Below, one piece after another: positions 17,756 to 25,633 of a stretch of 64,000 bases of DNA. Origin of the DNA: Photorhabdus caribbeanensis (GTDB taxonomy: Bacteria > Pseudomonadota > Gammaproteobacteria > Enterobacterales > Enterobacteriaceae); the NCBI RefSeq assembly GCF_018448885.1, contig NZ_RCWB01000019.1, forward strand, positions 4,188 through 68,187, read 5' to 3'. The stretch's first letter is position 1. Each line of letters opens with the position of its first letter. Made by a program: the position numbers and the translations under genes. The notes below the pieces were generated by a model. That model was not told the DNA's origin. It was given only the letters and a program-made list of their open reading frames with translations, and did not search any database.

Positions 17756-18772
17756 ATGAAATTGAAGCGTTGCAAAGGGTTTGCCGTACTGCTGATGCTG
17801 TTGGTCAGTTTGTTGGCTGGCTGTGATAAGTCAGCCAGCACAAACAATGCACCGTCAGATAAGCCCGGCTATCCTAAAGAAATTACTACCGCATTGGGTA
17901 CCGCGGTGATTACACATCAACCTCAACGTGTTGTCGCACTGGGTGCGGGGGCGGAAGATATCGTACTGGATCTTGGTATTGTACCTGTCGGGATTGAATC
18001 CCATCGTTGGGGCGGAGATGAACGAGGTTATCTCCCGTGGTTTAAACAAGCGGTGCAACAGCGTGGCGGAACTCTACCCACCGTAATAGACATGTATCCT
18101 GAGTTGGACATTGAGAAGGTCATTAATCTTAAGCCTGATCTGATCGTGGCAACCCAATCAGGCATCACCCAACAGATTTATGACCATTTATCACACTTCG
18201 CCCCAGTGATCGCTTACCCATCTGCTCCCTGGCTTACGGCACCACAACAACAAATTGAATTAATTGCTCGTGCGCTAGATAAACAGTCGCAAGGAGAAAA
18301 GCTCATCACCGAGCTGAATGCCATATTACGCGAGGCAAGCGATACCATCCCACATATCAACAGCTACACTTTCGCCTATATTAAAGCGGGCCTTAGCAGT
18401 AATATGCTATCGGTATATGTCAAAGGCGATCCGCGCGTCGATACTTTAGTCCATCTTGGTTTGACGCTACTGCCATCAGTCAGCACACTGTCCGATCCCT
18501 TCGGCAGTTTCGCCGCCAATATTGGACTGGAAAATGCGGATTATCTTAATAGCGCTGATATCTTAATAACTTGGTTCAATAATGAGCAAGAACGTAAGGC
18601 AGTGGAAGCACAGCCATTATTTCAATCCATCCGTGCTGTTCATCAGGGTGGCTATATCCCGCTAACCGACCAATCATTGGTTGTTGCCATGTCTTACGGT
18701 ACACCGCTCAGCTTGCGCTGGGGTTTATCACAATTTATACCAATTCTAGCAGAGGCAATTAAATCATCATGA
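17756..18772 (+). CDS. Ferric-siderophore ABC transporter, substrate-binding lipoprotein
   Basis: A 338-aa periplasmic binding protein of the FhuD/FecB type. Its lipoprotein signal ends in LLAGC (Cys at about residue 22). Then come PQRVVALGAGAEDIVLDLGI and LKPDLIVATQSG, typical of the two lobes of helical-backbone binding proteins. The start follows AAGGAAAGC. Its stop overlaps the permease start by ATGA (18769-18772), making it the first gene of a tight binding protein-permease-permease-ATPase operon. Confidence 0.88.
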   Translation: MKLKRCKGFAVLLMLLVSLLAGCDKSASTNNAPSDKPGYPKEITTALGTAVITHQPQRVVALGAGAEDIVLDLGIVPVGIESHRWGGDERGYLPWFKQAVQQRGGTLPTVIDMYPELDIEKVINLKPDLIVATQSGITQQIYDHLSHFAPVIAYPSAPWLTAPQQQIELIARALDKQSQGEKLITELNAILREASDTIPHINSYTFAYIKAGLSSNMLSVYVKGDPRVDTLVHLGLTLLPSVSTLSDPFGSFAANIGLENADYLNSADILITWFNNEQERKAVEAQPLFQSIRAVHQGGYIPLTDQSLVVAMSYGTPLSLRWGLSQFIPILAEAIKSS

Positions 18773-19782
18773 CAAATCCTAAACGCCGATTTCTACTGCT
18801 GCTAGGCTTAGGTCTTATGATACTGCTGACCTTGATTTGTATTACTGCCAGTCTGAGCCTGGGCGCCAAAACGTTGCCACTCTCAACCATATGGCATCAC
18901 TATTGGTTAGGCGACAGTGGCAGCTATAGCGATCTAGTCATCAATGCCCGCAAACCACGCACGTTAATCGGCATCATGGCTGGCGCAGCATTAGCGCTTT
19001 CCGGCGCCGTAACACAGGGATTGCTGCGTAATCCGTTAGCCGAGCCGGGTTTACTGGGAGTTAACGCCGGTGCTGCTGCGGTGGTTGTCAGTTTCTCTTT
19101 CATCCCCATGCTGGATGAACTTCCGCGCTTCTGGACAGCATTTATTGGCGCAGGTCTGGCCACATTGCTGTTCTACCTACTCAGTGGCGGACAACGTAAT
19201 AGCAATCCAGCACGTATGGTATTAACCGGTGCCGCCATTAACGCCTGCTTATTTGCTTTTGTGCAAGGCGTTGTATTAATGAATGCCCATGTATTGGATA
19301 ACTACCGCTTCTGGACCATTGGTTCGCTCAGTGCGATGTCTCTGGCAGAAGCAAGTTCGCTGATACCCTATCTGTTATTTGCCTTAATATTGACCCTTTC
19401 ACTCAGCTCCTCCCTTAATGTGATGGTGTTTGGTGAAAGTATCGCCAGCTCCCTTGGCGCTAATGTTGCCCGCACCCGCGTGTTATCGCTTATTACTGCC
19501 ACTATGCTGGCGGCAGTGGCTACCGCTATGGCAGGCCCTATTGCCTTTATTGGCTTGGCGGCCCCTCACTTGATGCGGGCTTTAGTTGGCAGCGATTTCC
19601 GCTGGCTACTGCCCTATTGCCTGTTCGCCGGGCCTTGCCTCTTGCTAACTTCCGATATACTGGCACGACTGATAATAGCCCCCGGGGAGATCATGGTGGG
19701 AATTATCACCGCGGGAATCGGCGGACCGTTGCTCTATCTGGTTATTAAAACCCATCGTGGAGTCAATTATGTCGCGGATTAA
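18769..19782 (+). CDS. Ferric-siderophore ABC transporter permease 1 (FecCD family)
   Basis: A 337-aa inner-membrane permease with about nine to ten hydrophobic segments. It carries RKPRTLIGIMAGAALALSGA near residue 62 and the cytoplasmic EAA-like loop GPIAFIGLAAPHLMR near 250, both typical of FecCD/BtuC permeases. It pairs with the next gene to form the channel. ATGA overlap with the lipoprotein gene upstream and about 14 bp overlap with permease 2 downstream. Confidence 0.9.
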   Translation: MTNPKRRFLLLLGLGLMILLTLICITASLSLGAKTLPLSTIWHHYWLGDSGSYSDLVINARKPRTLIGIMAGAALALSGAVTQGLLRNPLAEPGLLGVNAGAAAVVVSFSFIPMLDELPRFWTAFIGAGLATLLFYLLSGGQRNSNPARMVLTGAAINACLFAFVQGVVLMNAHVLDNYRFWTIGSLSAMSLAEASSLIPYLLFALILTLSLSSSLNVMVFGESIASSLGANVARTRVLSLITATMLAAVATAMAGPIAFIGLAAPHLMRALVGSDFRWLLPYCLFAGPCLLLTSDILARLIIAPGEIMVGIITAGIGGPLLYLVIKTHRGVNYVAD

Positions 19783-20812
19783 CCTATCTAGACCGACAAA
19801 AACTCGAACCTTTATGTTGGGAACCGCCGTTTTTCTTGTACCTCCACAACGGACTCAAAGAGCAATCTTATTGATATTGTTACTACTTGCAGTGCTGTTT
19901 TATCTCTCTCTGGCACTAGGTAAGCAAGGTATCGATAACCCGTGGCTAGCAACCTCAACGCCTTATCAGGAATTTATTCTCACACAACTACGCTTACCCC
20001 GCGCATTAGTGGCTATCGGCGCAGGTGCAACTCTGGCTCTCTCAGGTTCACTTTTTCAACTGACAACCCGCAACGCACTCGGTAGCCCAGATATTATCGG
20101 CGTTAACGCCGGTGCTGCTGCTGGCATAGTCGCCACCCTGATCATCTGGCCTGGCGCGCTGCCGATTCCTTTAGGTGCGCTGCTAGGGGCCAGCTTCGCA
20201 GTACTGTTGGTATACACCGGGAACATTAGTCGTTCTGGACAGATGCAGACAACCAAGATTGTTATCTCCGGGATTGCTATCGCCGCCCTCTGTATGGCAT
20301 TTGTTAATTACGCCATCTCGAATGTACGTCTTGAGCAAGCACAGCAACTCGCTTCGCTGCTGCACGGCAGCCTCGCTAACCGAGGTTGGCAAGATGTTGG
20401 GTTAATTTATGGAACGACTCTGTTCATCCCCTTTCTACTCTGGTTAGGACGGCAATTAAACTACATCAATCTTGGCTATGAAGTTGCTAATACGCTCGGT
20501 GTGCCAGTCCGTATCATTCAGCTCATGAGCTTGTTACTGGCGGTACTCCTGGCCTCAATGGCAGTACTGGTTGTCGGACCTGTGGCGTTTATCGCGCTTT
20601 CTGCGCCGCAAATTGCCCGCCGCTTGATTCGGGCAAAAGGTGCCGCTCTGTTCTGCTCCGCACTGGTGGGAGCATTATTACTGCTCGCTTCCGACTTAAT
20701 TACTTTGCTACTCCCTACTTCGGCACGTTTACCAGTAGGCGTTATCACCGCAGGGGTAGGCGGTATCTATTTGATGTATTTACTGTACGCTGAATTACGG
20801 AGAACCAAGTAA
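19769..20812 (+). CDS. Ferric-siderophore ABC transporter permease 2 (FecCD family)
   Basis: A 347-aa partner permease with RLPRALVAIGAGATLALSGS and the loop GPVAFIALSAPQIARRL. The ATG at 19769 has GGAG six bases upstream and is preferred to the GTG at 19757. It overlaps the end of permease 1 by 14 bp, and its TAA overlaps the ATPase start (TAATG at 20810-20814), so the three are translationally coupled. The N-terminal 30 or so residues before the first membrane segment are basic and cytoplasmic. Confidence 0.9.
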   Translation: MSRINLSRPTKTRTFMLGTAVFLVPPQRTQRAILLILLLLAVLFYLSLALGKQGIDNPWLATSTPYQEFILTQLRLPRALVAIGAGATLALSGSLFQLTTRNALGSPDIIGVNAGAAAGIVATLIIWPGALPIPLGALLGASFAVLLVYTGNISRSGQMQTTKIVISGIAIAALCMAFVNYAISNVRLEQAQQLASLLHGSLANRGWQDVGLIYGTTLFIPFLLWLGRQLNYINLGYEVANTLGVPVRIIQLMSLLLAVLLASMAVLVVGPVAFIALSAPQIARRLIRAKGAALFCSALVGALLLLASDLITLLLPTSARLPVGVITAGVGGIYLMYLLYAELRRTK

Positions 20813-21624
20813 TGTCACTTGATATGAATTCCCCAACTAGCGCTTCACGATTGACAGCCCAAGATCTTTCGCTGGCATACGGAAAAAAGACGATCGTTGA
20901 GTGCTTGAATATTACGATACGTGATGGTGAATTCAGCGTCATCATTGGCCCGAATGGTTGTGGAAAATCGACCCTGCTACGCGCCATTAGCCGAGGCATC
21001 ACCCCACAACACGGTGAAATCCTGCTTGATGGGCGCAATATTCGACATTACAAACCAAAAGCGGTAGCACGTGAGCTATCTCTGCTGACCCAAGGGGCAA
21101 TCATCACCGAAGCGTTGACCGTATACGATTTGGTTTCACGTGGACGTTACGCTCACCAATCCTTTTTACGGCAGTGGTCCGCAGAAGATGAACAAGTCGT
21201 TAACGACGCTTTATATGCGGTTGAACTTCAAGACATGTCACAACGGTTAGTCAGTGAACTTTCCGGCGGTCAGCGTCAGCGCGCCTGGTTTGCGATGACA
21301 CTGGCACAACAAACGCCGATTGTACTGTTAGATGAACCAACCACTTATCTGGATATCACCCATCAGATTGAAATGCTCGATCTCTGTCAGCGTCTACATT
21401 TACAGGGCAAAACGTTGGTGATGGTACTGCACGATATTAACTTGGCATTACGTTACGCTTCACATTTAATTATGATGAAGAGTGGTAAAATTTATGCCGA
21501 AGGGGTACCAGAAGAGATTATCAATGAACAGAGTATCGCCGATGTGTTTGGTCTCCCTTGCCGTATTATTTGTGATCCAGAATCAGGTAAGCCATTGATT
21601 ATTCCGAAATATAATCCCGTCTAA
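20812..21624 (+). CDS. Ferric-siderophore ABC transporter ATPase (FepC/FhuC type)
   Basis: A 270-aa ABC ATPase that powers the two permeases. Walker A is GPNGCGKST (about 48-56), the signature is LSGGQRQR (about 149-156), Walker B is VLLDEPTT (about 170-177) and the switch His lies in VLHDINLALR. It is the last gene of the importer operon. An inverted repeat and a Fur box follow before the reductase gene. Confidence 0.93.
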   Translation: MSLDMNSPTSASRLTAQDLSLAYGKKTIVECLNITIRDGEFSVIIGPNGCGKSTLLRAISRGITPQHGEILLDGRNIRHYKPKAVARELSLLTQGAIITEALTVYDLVSRGRYAHQSFLRQWSAEDEQVVNDALYAVELQDMSQRLVSELSGGQRQRAWFAMTLAQQTPIVLLDEPTTYLDITHQIEMLDLCQRLHLQGKTLVMVLHDINLALRYASHLIMMKSGKIYAEGVPEEIINEQSIADVFGLPCRIICDPESGKPLIIPKYNPV

Positions 21625-21637
21625 GCCGGGAATGAGC

Positions 21638-21675
21638 TGCCTATAGTTTTGCTGTATTAACACGCAATATAGGCA
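21638..21675. repeat. Inverted repeat after the importer operon, possible terminator
   Basis: TGCCTATA (21638-21645) pairs with TATAGGCA (21668-21675), and TTGC/GCAA extends the stem inward. No T run follows on the plus strand, so it may be a weak terminator or a transcript-stabilising hairpin 14 bp after the ATPase stop. Confidence 0.45.
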
Positions 21676-21694
21676 CCCAAAAGATTCACTACTT

Positions 21695-21734
21695 GATAAT
21701 AACAATGATAATAATTATTATTATCATAATTATA
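21695..21734 (+). promoter_or_regulatory. Fur box before the fhuF-like gene
   Basis: GATAATAACAATGATAAT runs into AATTATTATTATCATAAT, giving overlapping inverted GATAAT hexamers that fit the Fur operator well. It lies about 70 bp before the reductase start, so a second iron-regulated promoter for the reductase and the biosynthetic genes is likely. Confidence 0.7.
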
Positions 21735-21803
21735 TTTACAATGATTAGCTATATGTAAGATACTACAATCAAGTAGTATGAACATGTAAACAGGGAGTTA
21801 GTG

Positions 21804-22580
21804 GTGTCAAATACAAACGATTCGATTACCCCTTTAACTAGCGTGGTAATTGAAGATATCATCCAGTTATTTGAACAAACGTTTAGCCATTTTACTGCCA
21901 CCATGAGAGTAAATGCAGACAATATCCCTGCTGCCAGCATGAGTTTCCCTCAATGGTCAGATACAAAGGAGTTTCCGGTATTAATTCAGCGCTATCAGGA
22001 TGAATATTACGGTGACAATGATATAAAGCCTAACCAAAAAGCCCTGTATTCCTTATGGACACAATGGTATTTTGGCTTGGTTATTCCCCCGATGATGTTA
22101 ATGCTGCTGGAATATCCACAAGCAGTGGATACTCATTACAATCTTTTTCGGGTTGAATTCCATGACAGTGGCAGGCCAGATATTTTCTACTATAATTTAA
22201 CCTGGCTAAATGAGGCACCTTTATCATTACTCCATCGTCATTATTCTCTGTTGGATCGTCATATTATTCCCGTATGTGAAAAAATTGAATCATATCAAGG
22301 GATAAATAAACGGTTACTATGGAATAATATCGGTTATCTTATGTATTGGTATCTTGTCGAATTCAGTACAAGAATAAACAGCCAGTTATATCAAGAAATT
22401 ATAAATGGTCTGTTCATGGAACCACAATTACCTGACGGTAGAGATAACCCACTTTATCGTACTGTTATTTTACGGCATAACAATATGCAACGTCGCAGTT
22501 GTTGCCAAAGAAATAAACTACCTGGCGTTGGTAATTGCCATGATTGTCCTTTGGAATCTAAGGTAGAAAGCAAACACTAA
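21804..22580 (+). CDS. FhuF-like ferric-siderophore reductase
   Basis: A 258-aa protein ending in RSCCQRNKLPGVGNCHDCPL. This Cys-Cys-x10-Cys-x2-Cys motif holds the [2Fe-2S] cluster of FhuF-type reductases, which release iron from hydroxamate siderophores in the cytoplasm. The start is a GTG: two lie in tandem (21801 and 21804) and the second is better spaced from GGGAG. Its place between importer and biosynthesis genes fits. The upstream Fur box suggests iron repression. Confidence 0.85.
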   Translation: MSNTNDSITPLTSVVIEDIIQLFEQTFSHFTATMRVNADNIPAASMSFPQWSDTKEFPVLIQRYQDEYYGDNDIKPNQKALYSLWTQWYFGLVIPPMMLMLLEYPQAVDTHYNLFRVEFHDSGRPDIFYYNLTWLNEAPLSLLHRHYSLLDRHIIPVCEKIESYQGINKRLLWNNIGYLMYWYLVEFSTRINSQLYQEIINGLFMEPQLPDGRDNPLYRTVILRHNNMQRRSCCQRNKLPGVGNCHDCPLESKVESKH

Positions 22581-22756
22581 CATTCTATTCTATAGTTTTT
22601 AATTCATATCTGTTCCGATAGGAAGAGATTATTATGATTTAATTGCGCTATTATTCAACAGTTATTTAATTCTAACCAAATACTACACATAATAAAATCA
22701 ACTATGTTGGGCAATAACCAAATCACAACCTATACATGAAATAACAAGGATATATA

Positions 22757-24301
22757 ATGTACGGAGACGCTCTGCTATTAGACCACTCACTCACAAAAGA
22801 GTGTCATATAACGGACGAAGATTTTTCTAGATATTTCTTAAATATGCATAGTGCTGGAGACTATCTTGATGACGCTTATAATGTCATTACCAGAATAAAG
22901 AAAATATTACAGCAGGTGGATAAGCCTTTCAGTGGGATATTACCCAATGAGTTATCTCCACTATTTTCTAAAGTGAATTTAGATCTTCCGCTTACCTCTT
23001 TAAACCGGGCTTTAGATGAGTTGCAGCAACTTTATCTTAAAGATGCTGTTTATTTTCATCATCCAAAGTATGTCGCCCATCTTAATTGTCCACTGGTATT
23101 ACCCGCTGTTCTGGCTGAAACCATTATTGGCGCGATTAATTCTTCATTGGATACTTGGGATCAGAGCGCTGGCGGGACACTAATAGAGCAAAAAGTTCTC
23201 GACTGGACACGAGATAAAATGGCATTAGGTACAAATGCCGATGGTGTCTTTACTAGCGGCGGCACCCAATCAAATCTGATGGCAATGCTGCTAGCGCGGG
23301 ACCATTTTTGTCATCAACGCGATCCTGAACATAAAAATCAGCTACATGGCCTGCCGGCAGATTTCCATAAACTGCGTATTTTTACCTCGACAGTCAGCCA
23401 TTTCAGTACACAAAAGGCCGCCGCTATCCTTGGTTTGGGGTACAACGCCGTCGTATCTGTTCCTCACGACAGTGTGTTCCGTATGGACCCTGAAGCATTG
23501 GAACAAAACATTAATCAGTGTATCGCACAAGGCAACATTCCTTTTGCCATTGTCGCGACAACCGGTACCACAGATTTCGGCAGTATTGATCCACTTCACC
23601 CTATCGCGGCTATCGCCAAACAGTATGGCATCTGGCTACATGTAGATGCTGCATACGGATGCGGCTTACTGGTTTCGCCTCGTCGCGCTCATCTACTGGA
23701 AGGCATCAATTTAGCCGATTCTGTCACTGTGGATTACCATAAGTCATTTTTCCAGCCGGTCAGTTGCGGTGCTTTCTTTGTCAAAAATAAGAAACATTTA
23801 TCCCATCTGACTTATCATGCCGAATATTTGAATCCGCTAAGTGCGTTACAAGAAGGCACACCCAATCTGGTTAATAAAAGTATCCAGACAACTCGTCGTT
23901 TTGATGCATTGAAAATGTGGCTGACATTACGAATTATGGGCGCAAAACGACTTGGGCAAGCTTTTGATAAAGTTGTCGATACGGCTCAGGATGCCTATCG
24001 ATTAATGGCGCAGAATCCCTATTTTGAACTGATTCATTATCCAGAGTTGAGTACTTTGGTTTTCCGTTTTATTCCTAAACAAAAATTACCCGATGCAGAT
24101 ATTGACGCTATCAATGCAGCTATTCGTAAAGCACTATTCCGTGAAGGCAATACGGTCATTGCGGGTACCAAAGTCAATGGCAAACAGTATCTGAAATTCA
24201 CTTTCCTTAACCCGGCAACAAACCAACAACATCTACAAGAAATTGTGCATAGCATCGTAATGCACGGAAACGATTTTCTGGCAACACATAATAAAAACTA
24301 A
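22757..24301 (+). CDS. dfoJ: PLP-dependent diamine-forming decarboxylase (DesA/DfoJ-like)
   Basis: A 514-aa group II PLP decarboxylase of the DDC/lysine decarboxylase type. In desferrioxamine-type pathways this makes the diamine (cadaverine from lysine, or putrescine from ornithine). Visible motifs are TSGGTQSNLMA (about 166-176), VDAAYGCG (296-303) and DYHKSFFQP with the PLP lysine at about 329. The start follows AAGGA. It is followed by the hydroxylase and the fused acyltransferase-synthetase, the order of Erwinia dfoJ-dfoA-dfoC. The lysine versus ornithine choice cannot be read from sequence. Confidence 0.82.
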   Translation: MYGDALLLDHSLTKECHITDEDFSRYFLNMHSAGDYLDDAYNVITRIKKILQQVDKPFSGILPNELSPLFSKVNLDLPLTSLNRALDELQQLYLKDAVYFHHPKYVAHLNCPLVLPAVLAETIIGAINSSLDTWDQSAGGTLIEQKVLDWTRDKMALGTNADGVFTSGGTQSNLMAMLLARDHFCHQRDPEHKNQLHGLPADFHKLRIFTSTVSHFSTQKAAAILGLGYNAVVSVPHDSVFRMDPEALEQNINQCIAQGNIPFAIVATTGTTDFGSIDPLHPIAAIAKQYGIWLHVDAAYGCGLLVSPRRAHLLEGINLADSVTVDYHKSFFQPVSCGAFFVKNKKHLSHLTYHAEYLNPLSALQEGTPNLVNKSIQTTRRFDALKMWLTLRIMGAKRLGQAFDKVVDTAQDAYRLMAQNPYFELIHYPELSTLVFRFIPKQKLPDADIDAINAAIRKALFREGNTVIAGTKVNGKQYLKFTFLNPATNQQHLQEIVHSIVMHGNDFLATHNKN

Positions 24302-24331
24302 TGATATTGATATTTTTCACCAGGAGAAATT

Positions 24332-25633
24332 ATGACAACTCGCCCTTATGATTTTATCGCTATTGGAATAGGTCCGTTTAATCTCGGACTGGCTTGTTTA
24401 ATTCAGCCACTAAAAGATGTTCATAGCCTGTTTATCGATCAGAAACCGGGCTTTGATTGGCATCCGGGAATGATGCTGGAAAATTCCACCATGCAGACCC
24501 CTTTTATGTCAGATCTAGTGACTCTGGTATCACCTACGCACCCACTCAGCTTCCTTAATTACATTAAACAAAAAGGAAGAATATATTCCTTTTATATCCG
24601 GGAAAGTTTTTTCCTGATGCGTAAAGAATATAACCAATATTGTCAGTGGGCGGCGGAACAGTTATCTAATTTACGCTTTAACACACACGTTGACAGCATT
24701 AGCTATGATGAACATGCCTCGCTATATACACTACATTGTTCAGATACGTTAACTGGGCAACAACACCAATTTGTTTGTAAAAAGTTGGTATTGGGTACCG
24801 GGCCTGCACCTTATATTCCAAAGTGTTGCCAACCCTTCGCTGATCAAATGGTGACATCGAGTAATTACTTGAAGAGCAAAGCTGCTTTACAAGAAAAGAA
24901 ATCTATTACCGTTCTGGGTAGTGGACAAAGTGCTGCGGAGATTTTCTACGATTTGCTCGGTGATATTGATAAATTCAATTATCAACTTAATTGGCTTACT
25001 CGCTCGCCCCGTTTTTTCCCGCTGGAATATACCAAGCTGACACTAGAAATGACTTCTCCAGAATATGTAGATTATTTCTATAACCTCCCGGCAGAAAAGC
25101 GTGATGCATTAAATCTGTCGCACAAGCAGCTTTATAAAGGTATCAATAGTTCATTAATCAATGATATTTTCGATTTAATGTACACCAAACGATTAAACGG
25201 TGAATTAAACGTTAATTTATATACTAATAGTGCGTTACAACAAGTTAGCCATGCTAAAAATGAGCGCGACCTGACATTAACACTATTCCAACACGAGCAG
25301 GAGCAAACATTTTCTCTCGACACAGAAGGGCTCGTTCTGGCAACCGGCTATCAATACCAAACTCCAGCTTTTATTGAAGGTATACGTCATCTTATTCGTT
25401 GGGATGAAAAAGGGCGTTATGGTGTACAGCGTAATTACAGCATTGATCGCAACAATACTATTTTCATACAGAATGTAGAATTACATACCCACGGTTTCGT
25501 CACACCAGATCTGGGGATGGCCTGTTATCGCAACTCCTGCCTGATTTATGAAATTACCGGTATTGAACATTATCCGATTGAGAAAAGTATCGCTTTCCAG
25601 CAGTTCAGCGTCGACACCGAAGGAGCATGCTAA
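24332..25633 (+). CDS. dfoA: Diamine N-hydroxylase, siderophore biosynthesis (DesB/DfoA-like)
   Basis: A 433-aa flavin-dependent N-monooxygenase of the IucD/PvdA/DesB family. It hydroxylates a terminal amine with FAD, NADPH and O2. The FAD motif GIGPFNLGLACL is at about 12-23, the NADPH motif VLGSGQSAAEIF near 194, and the C-terminal family motif LVLATGYQYQTP near 335. The start follows AGGAG. Its TAA overlaps the ATG of the next gene (TAATG). In this pathway the substrate should be free cadaverine or putrescine. Confidence 0.85.
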   Translation: MTTRPYDFIAIGIGPFNLGLACLIQPLKDVHSLFIDQKPGFDWHPGMMLENSTMQTPFMSDLVTLVSPTHPLSFLNYIKQKGRIYSFYIRESFFLMRKEYNQYCQWAAEQLSNLRFNTHVDSISYDEHASLYTLHCSDTLTGQQHQFVCKKLVLGTGPAPYIPKCCQPFADQMVTSSNYLKSKAALQEKKSITVLGSGQSAAEIFYDLLGDIDKFNYQLNWLTRSPRFFPLEYTKLTLEMTSPEYVDYFYNLPAEKRDALNLSHKQLYKGINSSLINDIFDLMYTKRLNGELNVNLYTNSALQQVSHAKNERDLTLTLFQHEQEQTFSLDTEGLVLATGYQYQTPAFIEGIRHLIRWDEKGRYGVQRNYSIDRNNTIFIQNVELHTHGFVTPDLGMACYRNSCLIYEITGIEHYPIEKSIAFQQFSVDTEGAC